In this document: in pieces, positions 22,561 to 37,300 of the stretch
How positions within the stretch are numbered: position 1 is the stretch's first letter
Layout: each line of letters opens with the position of its first letter
From: Cyanoderma ruficeps
Lineage: Eukaryota > Chordata > Aves > Passeriformes > Timaliidae
DNA length: 64,000 bases
Direction of reading: 5' to 3'
NCBI GenBank assembly: GCA_008694505.1
Contig: VZDJ01007755.1
Location: forward strand, 14,334,471-14,398,470
Notes under the pieces: model-generated
Seen by the model: the letters and a program-made list of their open reading frames with translations, nothing else
Database searches by the model: none
What the model was told of the DNA's origin: nothing
Program-made: the position numbers and the translations under genes

Positions 22561-25500
22561 ACGAGAAAACTGGTGCGTAAGAACTCTTGTTGGGAAAGGT
22601 AAACAAAGATCACATGTTTAAAATTTGGTTTTCAGGGTCTTTTTAATGTCTGTGTTTTCTAACCTATAAAACATCTCTCTCTCGTTGACACACTGATGAT
22701 ACCTTGCTAACTACCCTCTGTAAGAATATTGTTTACTGACAGAAGTGTTCACTATATCAGTGGGTCAAGTATATGGTGTTATCAATCACAAGTACTCCTT
22801 CCATCAGCTGTTAAAGTGTTTGTTTAGCATCATCTTTTATGCGAAAAGTTTCTTGAAATGCACTTCCCTAAATCAAATTCTTACCACTATGCATTCATTA
22901 AATCCAAATAATGTTTGCATAGATTTTAGCTTTCAGTGCTGATTATCGTCTGAATTCTTCAAGGGGGAAAAACTCAAAACCAAAACAAAAAAACCCCTTG
23001 TGTTAAGTGTTTTCTGTAAAGCAATAAGTAGGCACTTTGCACTATGGAAATAATACATCAGTGAAAGTCGTTCCAATTCACTATGTACTTTTCTGTCCAA
23101 ATAACCCAGATTTTCCCTTTACAGTGCTCTTAATGCATGTATGTGCTTTTATAAAAAAAATGGTCAACTTGGTTATCGGGGTGGTTAATGGGGGAGTGTA
23201 GGTCCCTCAGAAGTCACAGGTTCAGATCAGTCTGTCATCTGCCTCTAGTAGCCAGTAACTTACAACTTCTTGGTAGGTTATGCAAAAGGAGCTTTGGTTG
23301 ATTTGGTTTCTTCTGAAGGAGTCTCTGTTGAAAAGGGTATTTATTACACAAGAGCAGAAATACTGCTGAAGTTAGTGGAAACTGGGTCAGCACATGCGGG
23401 CAGGGAGTGCTCATGTGTATGAAGGTAGCTGGAGAAGGTCAATATCACAGTGCTTTCCTGACTGGAAGAGAGAAGCACTGAAACAGAATGGAATTCTAAC
23501 CTCTTGAAGTGCATTTATGCAGAGCTGAGATCTGTTGGGGCAGTAATTTTAACAGCTTGGAGCAAATAGCACATCTAGCATTTTAGGTACTGTAGGTGTT
23601 TTTGGCTATGTGCAATTGATTCAGTGTGTTTGCCAGAACTGGAATAAAGTCTGTATCACACTGAAACTTCAAATACAAATTAACAGCAAAAGAAATCACT
23701 CTCATCCTTGCCCTGTGTGTCACTACCCACGCTTCTGACCAAGCCAAGTCTCATTTAATTAAAATCTTGTAGTTATGCTTGTGTGCCAATTAATTATTTA
23801 AGAATGATATGTGTCATTATTTATAAAAATTGATCTTTTTTCCTCAGAGAAAGTGATTATATCAGTTGTTACAGCTGCAAATGATCTGGAAGGTATTTCC
23901 CCCTTCCAGTTTTTGAAACAAAGTCTCTGTAGTTTAGAGATGCATGCCAGAAAACCAACATAGTGTGGCTAAAATGGAAGATTTTTGTTAGCCTTCAGTG
24001 AGTTTGCTGTTTAAAGGAGGCAAAGCCTACAAAAGCACAGGTGCACCTGGCTTTAGGAAGCAATTTTGCAAGGGGTATCCCAGCAGAACATGGCTGTTCC
24101 AGTCTGCTGGGCAGGTCATGGTGCAGTGATGAAGCCTGGCTTAAAATGGCCACTGTCTCAGGGTCTGTGGGTTTTATGTTGCAGCTGATTTAAAACGAAA
24201 ATAAAAGTTATTGAGTCCTAACAGTATTGACTTGTATTTCTCGCAAAACCCAACGATAGTATACAACGATTCTTAATTTTTTAAGCCCCGTCTGTCCTGG
24301 AGGACATAGATAAAAAGCTGAAGAAACTCAGTCCAAACATTTGTCCCTGTAAGTGACCATCAACTTTCAAAAGGTGCCTAAAGTTTTTGTAAGGTAACCA
24401 AATAATGTCTTGGAAAAGGCTGCTTTTTGCTGTCTGCTCGAAGATGATAATGTGGCTTCTGTTGCAAACAATTAAAATATTGTGAATGTGAGCCTGGCAG
24501 ATGAGCTGAGTCTGGTAAGGGCTTTATATGTATTTTTTAGTAGCAATAACTTCTTGTGTAGCTTTTACACCTTTGTAGAAGGGGTGGAGACAGATAAATA
24601 GTTTGGCAAGCTGTTATACCAGTGTTTTAATGATGTCTGTCAACCACCTATATTTATGATGCAGAGAATTTTCCAGATTATGGGTAGTGTCAAAATGTCA
24701 CTGCAGGTCAAAATGTGAGCTTTTTTGTTTAAAGGTCTTTGTTTTTATTTGGTTCTAGAGTTCTAAAGTCTCTGTATTATTGTTTTAGTAAGAATCTTAC
24801 TGTCTTGCATTTTAAAAATTCTGCAAGCCATGCACAGATATGCATGCACTGGATAAATTAAATTCTGAGTATACCATGCCATGAACTAAGAGAGAAGGTC
24901 ACCTTTATGCCATAAATGCAAACTGTGTCAGTAACATTGCTCATTTTGTATCTCATGCATTATGTTAAATTTGCTGATTTTGCCAACAACAAAGAGAAAT
25001 TCTGGTTTTTTATATTTTATTATATAATAATTGTTTTATTAACAAAATGATAATATTAGACAAGTCTTTAGAAAGATCTGGAGATACCAAGGGGACAGCG
25101 GGGTCTGTAATACTCAATATGGGACAGACAAGTGGTTTTAGGTTGTTTCAGAACATACACAATTGATTCTGATAATGTGATTGGGGGATTAATTCTCATT
25201 TATGCACAGTCTATTTGCTCCCTTTCTGAATGCATGAGATGAACATGGTATTTTTCATCTTTTTAACTGATGCTCCTACTAAACATTCAAAATATGTTTT
25301 CCTCACTATAGCAGATATTTAAATTAATCTTGTAAAAGGTTTTTGCGACAGGCTGCAGAATCTTTAGTGGTTCTATGACTTGAACCATCGGGTGTTCAGA
25401 GCCCTCCAAGGTGGATGTTGCAGGTTCCAGGCACTATCTCTGGCTCTTAAAAGAAGGTTAAATCTCTATGATTGAAAGACTTAAAGAGTGCTGTCATGGG

Positions 25501-28275
25501 GGATACTGAAAATGGCTGGGAAGATCAGAAGGCCATTTTGGAAGACAAGTTTCCTCATTTCAAGAGTAACAGTTCCCCTTATTTAGAGGGTATAAGACTT
25601 GCAGAGCAGCATCGGCAGCTCCCAAATAGTTAAGCATATCTTGCTAGTGAGAGACAAACATAAAACAGATGCACATTAAAATAAGGTTTGCTGATAACAG
25701 TCCTACTTGTGCCTCACTCTCCCAGATCCAATTGCATTGGGAGATTTCATGCTAAGGCATTTGCATTGCTGTGGACAAGGTGGCTAAATTAAAGCTTGGT
25801 GTCTGTTTTTGTTTCTGCAAAAGGTAATAGGACCAAAGTGGAGTGGGCTGAAAGAGGTGTTTCAGTGATGGACTGAATGGTACAACTTCTCTGATGTGAG
25901 TCACACCACAGAGAAGACAACCAAGTGTGCATCTTGCCTAGTGACAAAGGAGCTCAGGCAGATGTTACTTCTCAAGTCTAAGGAACAGAGTGATCTAAAT
26001 TACCATGGGAGAGGGCAGTCCCACATCACTTCCTAGCCCTTCCCAGAGGTCCAAGTGCATGCTTTGCCCTAGTTACAGTGGTCTTGCAGCCTCAGTATGA
26101 ATCAGTGCATTGGTCTGATCACATGGCAACCTTACACTGAAGTGAAAGAGAAGTGATACTCCTGTGGGATCAGCAGGATGAATGAACTTGTTCCATAGCT
26201 GTGCTGCAGTGGCTGCTGGGAGAAGAGGAATATGGGACCATGGGCTGCAAGACCACATCTTTTAACACGACCTTGTGCCTAAATCATTTTAATTGTCATA
26301 CCAGAAGTGCATCTTAGCTGTGTTTGTAAATATTGCTCAGTTTCTACTGAGATCTTCATCTCTCACTGGCCAGCCATACTGCTTTGCTGTCCTTTTAGAT
26401 CTGCAGAACTAGGGTGGTTGATTTGAGCATCTAGTATGCAAATCAGATGACCTTTTCACTGTGATTACTTTTTTTTTTTTTAATGAATGTATAAATCATG
26501 GATGTTTTCACCATTAGCTCAAGCCCTTCTGTGAAATGTGAGAACGATGTGCAGCATTTTAATCTCTGGTATGTCCAGTCTCTCCCCCTCCCCACTAACA
26601 ATCCAGCAGTAAACCCCTAAGCAAGTGGCAGTCTCTTCAGACAAGAAGAGATGCAGGCTTATTGCAAAGATAAAATGAAGCAACAAAGGCAGCTACCATA
26701 GTTTATGTCATTTTTGCGTATGCTCCCTGTTGAACTCTCTTTAGTCACCTGGGGTGATGTAAATCATGACAGTCTACCAGGGCTGCTTCAGGGACCTCTG
26801 GAGTTCTTGGTTCCTCAAACTCTTGCATGTGTAGAGATTTGAGGGATAGCTCTGCTGGAGCCTCCTGCTGTAGCAGAGGATGCTGCTGCCTCGGTGTCTG
26901 CATGCTGGCTGTCTGCTGGAGGCTGCCATCCTGCTGCAGGGCTGATGACGCAGGCTGCCTGGCCGTGCTTTGCCTCTGAGGGGTCAGAGCCTCCTGTCAA
27001 TGATCAATAAAGATGTGCTGGCACCAGGGCAGCAGCAGAAGGACTAGAGCAGCACAAGGATGAGCATGGCTTCTGTCAGGCCGTGCTCATCACTGTCCTC
27101 ACCAAAGTCAAGATCTGAGGTTTGAAGTGTTTTGTGGTGGGAAAGCAAAAAGCCTCAGGGCTCTTGGTCACATAGACCTTTGAAGCTGCCTTCAGAAAAT
27201 GGTCTGCAGTGCTTTCTGCAGTAAATTCCTGTGGTAGCCAGGCTTGCTACCCTTCTGCTGAGGCTGAGATCTTGTTCCAGGTTTATGTACTGTGGCAGTT
27301 GGGGTTAAAAATAGAGACACATTCTCCCTGCCTTGTAATAATCAGTTCGATTAAGTTTGGGTTGAAAACAACAGGAATGTTTCCATTTAAGCAGTAGGCT
27401 GTGACCTGTTTTGGACAACGTTTCTAAAGCTTCCCATTAAGGGAGGGAAAAAAAACCCAGCCTTGTGAACTATCTACTACGGAGTTCTTTAAATAGCACA
27501 ATCTATCTCTCCTCTTAAATTAGTGGTCAGCTTAAAAGTAATTCATCAAAACCAGTGGATTTATGTAAGTATGTGGTATAAGAGGAAAGCTAGATCTGGA
27601 GTTTCTGAGACTACTTGAGATTTAAGGCAAAACTGGCTACTCTAAAATCAACCACAAACTTAGTACGTTTCTAGTGTTTAGGGGTTTGGGTTTTTGATTG
27701 TTTTTTTTATTTTGGAATATCTCAGCTGTAAAAGGGGAGTTCTGTAGATCTGCTATGGATCTTGCATTCTAGAAAAAAATTGCAAATTAGTTTTATGTAA
27801 CTTAAGTGAATGTTACAGGGAATGACAAGGATGTGAGTTTTCTGTTTGGGGACAAATAGGAATAAAGGTGTATCTCAAGGTTGTGTGTGATGACGAGAAT
27901 GTATTGGATGGCACTGGTGTGTTTTTTCAGATAAAGATTTTTTGATACCTGCTTTTGTTATAATCTGATCCATTGGTCAGAACCTTTGCTGCTTTTTCTT
28001 ATGACTGACATATTTTCCCATAAAGTTGGAGGTTTGTTAGTACCTTTTCTTTTTAATTAGAATACTGATGTGCAGTTGCATAATCTAAACATCCAAAGTT
28101 ACATTAGTGTTTCTTACTGGTTTACACAGATTATTTTTTTATTTGCCCTTGACTTGTAATGAGCCTATGAGCTACAAGCTATCTGTGTGCCCATGGGCAG
28201 ATCCTGATTCTAAAAGTAACAACTGACAGCTGTGGCCAGAGGGGGCTTTTCAATGCAATATAGTGTGGCTTTGCC

Positions 28276-28276
28276 N
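28276..28276. other. Unresolved base (N)
   Basis: An isolated N in otherwise ordinary sequence; it disrupts a short minus-strand frame that has no other support. Confidence 0.95.
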
Positions 28277-29591
28277 CATCTGAATTCAATGTCTGCTTGC
28301 CTTGCATGGGTGAATATTTGGTGCAAAACTTTGGAAGTAGACTGTAATATTGAAAAAATAGAGCAATTTTAAGGAGTATTAGGAACTTGGAAATGTTCAG
28401 CTTTTCTGAAATGCTGTGCAAGGTACTGAATATGAATATAACATTTTAAAAGAAGCAATTTTAATACACTTGCAACAGTGCACCTATTAAGCCTAGATCA
28501 ATAATAGCTTATGATAGTTAATGTGCATCTCAGTTTTACTGCAAGTATTCTGTGTGAGAAAGGAGCAGAACACAAGAAGATAGAAAATTATTTGAGCAAA
28601 TTATTTGATTGAGTTCACCATGGGTTTTTCTTTTATTGCAAGTCACAAGTTAGGAAATCCATGACATGATAAAACATAGAAATCTGTAGTTCCTGCATGC
28701 TTACCATTAAGATTGGTAATTAGATACTCTTTCTGTAACTTTTTTGTACTTCTTTCAAACTGCAGTAGATGTGAAAACAAAGCACATCTGTTTTTCTTAA
28801 ATTATAAATGCAGTACCTCAATATTAATTATATTATATAGGCTCAGCTCTCATTAGGTGACTTGTTTTGGTGTTTTCTCCTTTACATTCTTGAAGCAGCA
28901 AGAGAAAACAGTAAAATTTCATCATATGCTGTCAGTACAGAAAGTTCAGTTCAAAGCTTGAAGTGAATTTTGCTTTCTAGAAACCAGTGGTTAATACCAG
29001 AGATGAATTGTGTCATGCAATGCTGGAGAGCATCTTGTGAGCTGATTCCAGTGTAGAAACTGCCTGGAACACAGGGAACATCACACCTTTTTTTGGGAAT
29101 CCTTTCACCTTCTCATCACTGACGCTGTAGGGAGCAGGAGCCTACATCCTGTTGTGTGTCACCATAAATGCCAAAGGTTTATAGGTGATGTGTAGGTAGA
29201 GTACTTGTTTGTAGGAGAGTTTGGATGGAAGATGGCACTGGCCAAAAGGGTCTGTCGCTTTGCTCACCCGCCCTGCTCCACTGGAACATTTACTGAGTGC
29301 TTCTTCCATCTCTCTCCTCATACCTAGTCTCTCATCCCTAAATTTCAAAAATTGTAGTTTTGGGTATTTGGAAACACTTTTAAAGTGGTGTGACATTGAC
29401 TTAAAACAGTAAGTACAGCCTTGGAGGAACAGGTTTTTTAGAGCAGGATGCCAAGAATGGTTTAAAAAATGCAGAGCAGTGTTCATAGTTCAGAGCAATT
29501 AAGCATGAAAACTTCCCAGTAAAAATGTTGAGATTGGAGTGGGCTTTTCAATAATGCAGTAACTCTGCCATCCAGTAAAGCCGTTGATTTT

Positions 29592-29611
29592 AAAAAAAAA
29601 AAAAAAAAAAA
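29592..29611. repeat. 20-base poly(A) tract
   Basis: Uninterrupted A run in AT-rich DNA; no retroelement body was recognised beside it. Confidence 0.9.
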
Positions 29612-32600
29612 TGCCCCCTGGATTTATGTAATACATTTGGCAGCCTTTGTTTCATGCTGTTGGAAAGCTTGGTAGGCAATTCCAGTTATTGACACCTAGT
29701 CCAGTTTTTCATCTCCCATGATAATCCTTTGCTCCTAAAAGGATATCATCATTGCGTACAGGAGAAGAGTAGCATGTGGATTAGAAGTATCTAGCTAAAG
29801 TAAGTGCAGGGCTAGTTGGAGTTCACCAGGTTGCCTTTACTGAAATACTTTTTCCTGAAATCTCGTAAGTCATCACTGTTTGTTTGTCATTCTGCTTGGC
29901 TTTGCATCATTGGTCAAGGTAGCTTGTGTCCTGTGAGTCTGAAGGGCTGATCTAGAAACCTTTGTATCATGAATTTGAGAAGGAAAGCTTTGGGGTCAGG
30001 CAGCTCTGAACAGAGCCACATGTACCTGTGAGGCCTTGCTTCCCACCCATGGGCATGGTGGCATTTGTGTGCCACAGGGGAGAGGACAGTGGCTTTGCTG
30101 AGGCACAGTGAACCAGCAGTTGTACCAAGCAAGGCTAGTCTCTATCCAAGGAGATGAGAGCTGTGCTCCACCCTTGCACTGGGAATGAAGCCACAATAGC
30201 AATCTTCAAAGTCTTGGGAGACTTGACGTGCGTTTTTTAAAAGTGCATTCTAAGAAAGTATAAAAAGCAAGTGTCAAATATGATCTCTATATTTAAGAAG
30301 GATCTAGCTATAGGATAAGCTTCCATAGACCATCTGAAATAGAACAACTTTTTTTAAAAAATAAGTCTTTTCAAAGAGCAACTCTCTGTTTCACCCAGAA
30401 GAGACAATGTAAAGAACTCTTACAATAAAGTCTTCTTACATATTTGAGTGAAATAGTCTTTTATAAAGATGAAGAAGTAAGAAAAATGGGGAAATCCTCC
30501 TCTCCTCAGCAGAGGCTTGGAGTTGAAATACTCATTGAAGACAGATTTTGGTAACTGCTAATCTTTTGCTGGCAGTATTTTCATTGTGGGGAAAGCTGAG
30601 GATGGTAGTTTAACCTTTTATTTTCTTTTTCCTCTTCCTTTCTTCCCTTCTATTTTTTTTAGCCTTTATTAATATAGTGTTAAGTTTCAGAGGATGAAGA
30701 TTTTTTTGTTGCTACCAGGTACTGTGTGTTCTTTGATACAATTCTTACATTTTTGTCTTTATTTTCTGAGATTTAAAAAAAATAAAAAAATCTAATGAGT
30801 GAATTCAGAGAGAGACCAGAACATGCTCATGCATCAAACTTCTCTTTGAATGCCACAGATACCAAGGCTATTTTGGGCAAATGACTTAAGAGGTGCGGCA
30901 GTGAACTGATGGCCCTTATCTCTAGCTGTCACCTCTGTGTCAGATCTGATGGGACCTGGGCATGCAGAACATGTGCTGCATTCCCAGATGCTGTCCTGCC
31001 ACAGCTGTGGGGAGGTCAGAAGCTGAAGGCACCTCTGGCCAACTCCAGGCAACTCCCAGGATGGTAATGGCAGAAAGTGTCTGTGGTTTATTTTGGTCCA
31101 GTGACTTTGTCTCTGGCCACAAAGCAGAGATAGGAAAATGAAAGAACTGCATGCCTCCAGGAGCCTGTAGTGGGTGTGATTTAAGTTATCTGCAGGGGAC
31201 AAGGTGTTCCATAAACTTCATCATATGGATTCTGACTGTACTTTCTGCCAGATCTATAATTAGTTGGTAGTCAATTATTGTTTCATGCATTAAGTGAAAT
31301 TAAGATGTAAAAGTGAAATTTTCAGTCAAAACTGAAGCAAAAATTAAGAAGGACATTAAGGGAAACAAGCAGTGCAGATTTAAATGCTGAATACTTCTAA
31401 TAGCAGTGAGTAGCTGAGCATGTTTCTGTGGGCATCCTTTACAGCTAAAAGAGGAAGAATTGGGGTCAAATCCTGCCGTGCTGGATGAACTTACTTGTTT
31501 CTCCACTGCCAGATCCTGTAAGATAGAATGATCAAACATGCAAAGGTGACACAAAAAATATGTCAAAAGAAATTAAAAAGCCTTAATTTAAAAAAATCAT
31601 AACAATGTGAGTAAAAGTCTGGTGCTTCCCATTTGTTTGTCTGTCTATGTAAAATGTGTATCTGGTAAGTTAAAGTTACCAGGCAGTAATACAAGAATCT
31701 TTGGTCCTTAGGGGGTTGGACTTGGCGTGCAACCTGTCATTATCCTTGGAGCAGTAAATGAATGTAGCTCTTTAATATGCCAAAAGAAAATATTTAAGGG
31801 GAGGAGAATACTACACTGAGGGTACAGAACCCTGAAGTTGTTACTTTTTATGCGCTGAGACTAGAAATTGTGACAGTTCTGGCAGTGGGATTGAACTTTG
31901 ACAACAAAATTTTTTGTTGGTATTGGGGGGTTTTTTTGTCTTTTATGGATCCAGGTTCCTGCTCAAATATATTGCCTGGGAAGATGGGAGTGGATGGTCT
32001 TAGAATGTTGTTTCTTAATACCAGCTGAACACTGCTAATTCTGTAGAGCCTTCCTTGATCCATTCCCTTCCTTGTTCCATTCCCTAAAAGAAGGCAATGC
32101 TCTTCATTTCTCATTGCTAGCCCTGCGAACCACTGGCAAGTATGGTTCAGAGGTCTCCTATAGAATTGATACATGAGGCAATTAATGTTCCGCTGTATTA
32201 AAGCAAAGTTGGTCTCCTGTCAAGTTTTACACTTCCCGGGAGCAAAGAGGCTCGAGCTGGCACACTTACTTGCCATCTGAAGTCTAAACAGGGATGTGGT
32301 CAAGAAGGAAAGTTGAGAGGAACATGTCAGGGGTTTAAAGAGCTTTCATATTTGTCCAGAGAGAATTTTGCTAGGAAGGACCTCTGTGGTGATGCTTTTT
32401 TTGTTTGCAAAGCTCTCTCTCAATGACAAGCCCTGGGTAGTGCAGGCTGTCATTATCGCTGTCCGTGGTCTAACCACTGCACAGTATGCATATTTTGTGA
32501 TGTCTATAATCTTCTGACAGGCCAGGGCTGTTGAAATGCCACGTAAAGTTCATTCCATCCTTTTTACTAGTTAGCTGAATTTTCTTCAGAAAGATGGTTT

Positions 32601-34249
32601 TGCTTTGTGGCAAACCTTGGAAGACATTCTCTAGTGTTTTCTGTATGTAAGAACTAATGACAGTGTTAGAAAAATAGCCCCAAACTTTTGAGTCATCTTG
32701 CTCCACTCTTCATTTGTTTTCAGAGTAGTTGCACGTAGGCTGAATTGACCTTTTTGACTTAACTTGGCTCCATGCAAAAAGAGGCTTTGGAGTTACTTGA
32801 AGGGCTCTCACATCCGTCTTCCCTGTACTTCCTCTATATCCAAACACACTGCAAGCAGGATCCAGCCCTACTCTTCTACGCGTTTTCGTCCTGCTTTCCT
32901 AAATGCAGACCCCAGCACTGTTTTTGCCACAGTTCCTGCAGTTGTCCTCTTCTATATCCCCAACCTGCTGAACCAGAAAGGCCTCATCTTTCAAGTGTGT
33001 GCTTCAAATGCACCTTTTCTTCAGCTTTGTTGAGCAGGTTTGAACAGGTTATACCATTGTGACATAGTAGCTGACAACCTCCTTGTGCATATGCTCAAGT
33101 GGTGGCACGTCCACAGGGTGGCAAACTGAATGCTACCATTCATTGCTAGTTAATGCCAAGAAAGTTGTAGGTGTAAGGTATGTATTTGAGTGCTATTTAT
33201 TTTGGCTAGATCACTCAGCATATAGACCTTTCCATTCTTGTACAGTCGTCCCGTCTTTTATACAGAGCTCTGTGAAGTATGTAATATTGGGAGTTGGGAT
33301 ATCAAACCCATGTGAATTTTGTGTGCTGAGAGATGATCATCTCCTAAGACGGTGGTGCAGGGATTGGTTTAAGTTCTTCTTCAAGAGCTATATGTAAATA
33401 CTCTGTTGAATAGTGAAATTATTCTTAACAAGACATGGTGTGCGTTCTTGAGAGTGTAATGAAAGACCAAAAGTTCAGGAATCACACAGCAGAGAGGCAT
33501 AAATGATTCTGCAGGGATAATGAGAAGTTATACCACAGTTTTCTCCTGCTCTCTTGGGATGTGGTGCAAGACCAAAGTTGACTCATTTTCTCATAAGCCC
33601 TGTAATTTATCAAGTTACTTAGATGTTTGTGGTTTTCCTTTGTAGGATGCCATTCCACAAGATGGCAGTGCTCAAAAGGCGGTGCTCATTCTTAAAGTGG
33701 GATTACAGGGTGGGGAGAAGTGGCATCAGTTTAAAAACAGAAAGGGAAATTCTGTCCCCACTTTTAACTTTGCTAACTAGATTGAAGTCAGCCTCCATTT
33801 TAGTCTGGTGATATTGTGGGGGAGGACACTCTTGACTAGTTGATTATACAACAAAGATATCCAACATAACCAAGATGATACAAGTTTGGAAAAGTTTTTA
33901 GATAAACCCTGTACCTTTTTACAGAACAAAGAAAGCACAGAAGTCCAAGCCCCTTCGTGCTCAGTGCAAACCTGATTTTTTAGAAAAATCTTGATGTCTG
34001 TCCTAATAGGCTAGAAGAGTTGGGCAGCAACTGTGTGGTGAAGGCCTGAGCACCAGCCCGCTTGGGTGCACTGGCACTGGTGGAGCCCCAGGCATGAGCA
34101 GTTACATTTCGGCTGCTTCTCTTGCAGCTGCTGGACCTGTTCCGCTGAATACTCTGCCTCAAAAAATCCACTCAGATTGCAGTTAGGAAGAAAGTTAATG
34201 AGCTCATATGTTAGGAATGAATAAATGTCCAGAAGAAGTTTATACTTAC

Positions 34250-34318
34250 AGATGTTTTGAGTGTCGGTAGCTTGCAGGGCTGCTTGCCAGGAAGGGACCT
34301 CTTGGTCAAACGCCAAGA
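34250..34318 (-). other. Candidate internal exon on the minus strand, unidentified
   Basis: Read on the minus strand, a pyrimidine-rich run with a good branch-point-like TTCTAAC and an ending CACTTTAG leads into the segment at 34318, and GTAAGTATA begins at 34249 as the donor. The insert is 69 bp, exactly 23 codons, and is open in two of three phases. One phase reads LAFDQEVPSWQAALQATDTQ, the other begins SWRLTKRSLPGK. Neither is a protein I recognise. The pairing of good acceptor, branch point and donor is better than for the other candidates. No second minus-strand exon could be tied to it. Confidence 0.28.
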
Positions 34319-37300
34319 CTAAAGTGTTAGAAAATGAGTCAGTTTATCTCTTTACCATTTATCATGCTCATTGGACATGTAGGTTTATTTTTTTTTTAAT
34401 TAACTGTCTAGCAAGACCCCTCTCCTCTCACATTTCTTCTTCCCAAACACCCCTGGTCACTTCCCATCAGCTGTGGGTTATTGGTTTTTTTTGTGGACTG
34501 AAACAGTGCTAGAGAATTTTGAAATAGCTTCAGTTAAAAAAAAAAAAAAATCTGGATAATTGCATTCAATTAATGGCAGAATAATACGTGTACTTTAAAC
34601 AAGAAGTTCTTTAAAGATAAATCTTGTCAGTAGCTACAGAGATGATACTGAAGGAAAACCACTATAGCTACAAAAGATTTTGAGTTTGTCTTGGTCTTCT
34701 TTCTAGTTTGCAAGCTAGCTAAGCAAAATGTATGGAAAAAGTTTTTGCTTAACCTTTCCAGCAAAGTATTGCCTCAGAATGAGGCATCTGTAAACAGTAA
34801 TGTTTGCCTTTGTGCAAGTGGGCTAAAGACAGAAGTTGTAGGTTGTGTGCAGTTTTGGAAACATGCATTGATAATGTACATATATCATTATCTATGGCAT
34901 GTTTTTGTTGCTTAAGAAATGTACTAACAAGCACAATTTCTAATACAATAAGATAATTTTCTTAAAACTAATTTCTAACAAAAAAATAAGGATTCTTGGT
35001 GAGTTTCTTTTACAAACTATTTTTCACAGCTATATTAACTTTAGAAAATACAGAAGGTTTAATTTCTTTAATGGTTTGTGTTTACAAAACCATTGTTTTC
35101 CCGAGCTGTTGGGTTTTGTGGGTTTTTTTCTTAATTGAACTTTATTTGGATTCTGTGGTGGTCATTATGACACCAAATCATGCTTTCCACATCTACATCA
35201 GCTATATGGACATAGGTTAAAGCTTCTTGGTTCCCGTGAAGCTTTGAAAGGTTGATTGTTTTTAGGCAGTGGCAGGAGGGAAGTGGCCAAAATGCCATGC
35301 CCCCTACCCTCCTCTCCCCTCCCCTCCTTTTCCCCAAACAGCAGCCTTGAAATCCAGGAAGGCAAGGATCTGTTTGACCGAAGACCCTTCCTCCATGCTT
35401 TCTTTCCTTTTCTGTTGAGAATCAGATAATCTAATTTCTGATGCTGCTCAGAGTTCCATAACATAAATCTGAGTAGACTAAATGTTCAGCTCCATCTAAT
35501 GACTTCTGTGTACTTTTGAACTGACTGCATAAATTACATAGTAGAAGATTCATGCACAAAATATACAAATACTGAGTAGCAGTAAATGGGGTTTGTGGAT
35601 GAAATTCACTCCATGCAGATGGCCCATTTAAGATGCTTCTACTTGACAACCTCTGCCAGAGGTATGTTTATGGGAGGAGGGAGGGTAGTAAAGGATGAAA
35701 TGTAATTTTGGCACTGTCTAAAAGGACAGTAAGTAAGCATCTTACTTGACAGCCTGTCCAGGATTTGTGGATCAGATAACCTGGATGCATATCTTTCTTC
35801 TAGTTTTGTATTTGTATTGTAGGCTGCAAATAAACATTACTCAGTAGAAGGAAAAGTAAAATAATGTGAGTTTTGTTTAAGAACTTGGTTTTTAAAGGGG
35901 GGAGTAGTCGTATTAAGGAGTGATCACAAGGTACTGAGTGCCATCCCTCAAACAGGGTAAAATCTGAGCGTTATCTGGTATGTGGAGCCAAGGGATGCTA
36001 TTTTGAGTAAAGATTTAAAATTAGACTTCAAGAAATGAAATGGAAATTCTGTGAACTGTAGCTACATTACAGAGATAAATCAGAGGGAATGGTCAGAGCA
36101 GGCTGATGGCAGAGTAATGGGGCAGCACCCTATGGTAAAACTGGCAGACAAAAATTACTACATTACTTGTTTAAATAATATTGACCTTAGAAGTAATTTC
36201 TTTTTATTGAGGAAAAAGCATCATATAAATCTGACATTATTTGGGCCCTTATTTACATTTACAGCTATGAAGAGATAACTATCACATTTAGAATAAAGTA
36301 ATGATGTTTTCTACTTCTAAATATAATTACTGTAAGCAGCAAACATCAAAGGTCAGTGTTACCAGAGCACTCTTTAGGATATCTGAACAAGCCATTATTG
36401 GTTAGGGGGCTATATACTGAGTTGAAAGCTGTGGTATATGTAGGATTGAGACAGAAAAATAACAAAAAGTCAGCAAAGGATGCTCCATTCTGGTGTCACC
36501 TTAAAGTTAATGTCTGTGTGCATGTATTCTGTAAAACGTGTCTGTAAAAATGGCTTTGTACTTCCCAGTGTATTGTTCAGCAGTGAGATGTGCATCAAAT
36601 ATGCTTACTGTGCAAGTTTAATTATGTTCCCTCTAATTGCTAGTCTTGCATTTTCAGCCTGGAACCTAAGTTTAAAGTGCATTTTGCTTTATGATCTTCA
36701 ATATTAAATGTTGTGTGGATTCATCTAAGCCTTTATTTTTGCAGCCCTAGTTCTGGCAGGTTTGCCCAGTGGAACTGTTGAGGCCATACTGTAAGAGACA
36801 TGCCGTATTCTTACAAATAAAATAAACTGTTTTCTCTCCGTACTTATACCAGCCATCCCATCATCCTCCAAAAATAATTTTGCTTTGTATTCCCACAAGT
36901 GTATTAGCTTCTTGCATTTGGCATTTGACAGTTCATAATCAATGCATAATTTGCTCAAGAAAGTTTGGGGTTTTTTTTTTTTTATGATATGTTGGTATAA
37001 TGCCATTCTTCCCCTTTTCTTTTGTGTACACAAAAGTGTCTCCTTCATCCTCGTGAAGTATGTTTCCAGTGATGCATTTGTATATTTGTTGCTTGGGGCT
37101 GTTTTGTTGTTTTATTTTTTTTTCCCCTGGGTGTTTAGGTGACTTTTCTTATTTTTTGATAGATTTATTTTTGTATCTCTCTCTCTCTAGTTTAGTGAAG
37201 CTGAGAATCACAGGCCCTTTCAAAGACTAGATGTAAATTTGCTCTCCCAGAGTGTTGATGTTGCTAACCTTGAACCTTAGCAGATACCTCATCCTTGATC

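Larger units (their letters stand above)
22561..34249. other. Long non-coding stretch
   Basis: About 11.7 kb of intron- or intergenic-like DNA. Open frames reach 122 codons (30834-31202, minus) but match nothing I know, and several run opposite each other. A 14-bp AT palindrome lies at 25017-25030, a GC-richer CTG/TGC-rich patch at 26815-27130, an N at 28276 and a 20-A run at 29592-29611. Two overlapping plus frames at 32764-33062 are both open for about 270 bp in a pyrimidine-rich stretch; they are unidentified. Confidence 0.5.

Noticed and set aside
25017..25030. 14-bp perfect palindrome TTATTATATAATAA
   Set aside because: Made only of A and T in an AT-rich stretch, so expected by chance.
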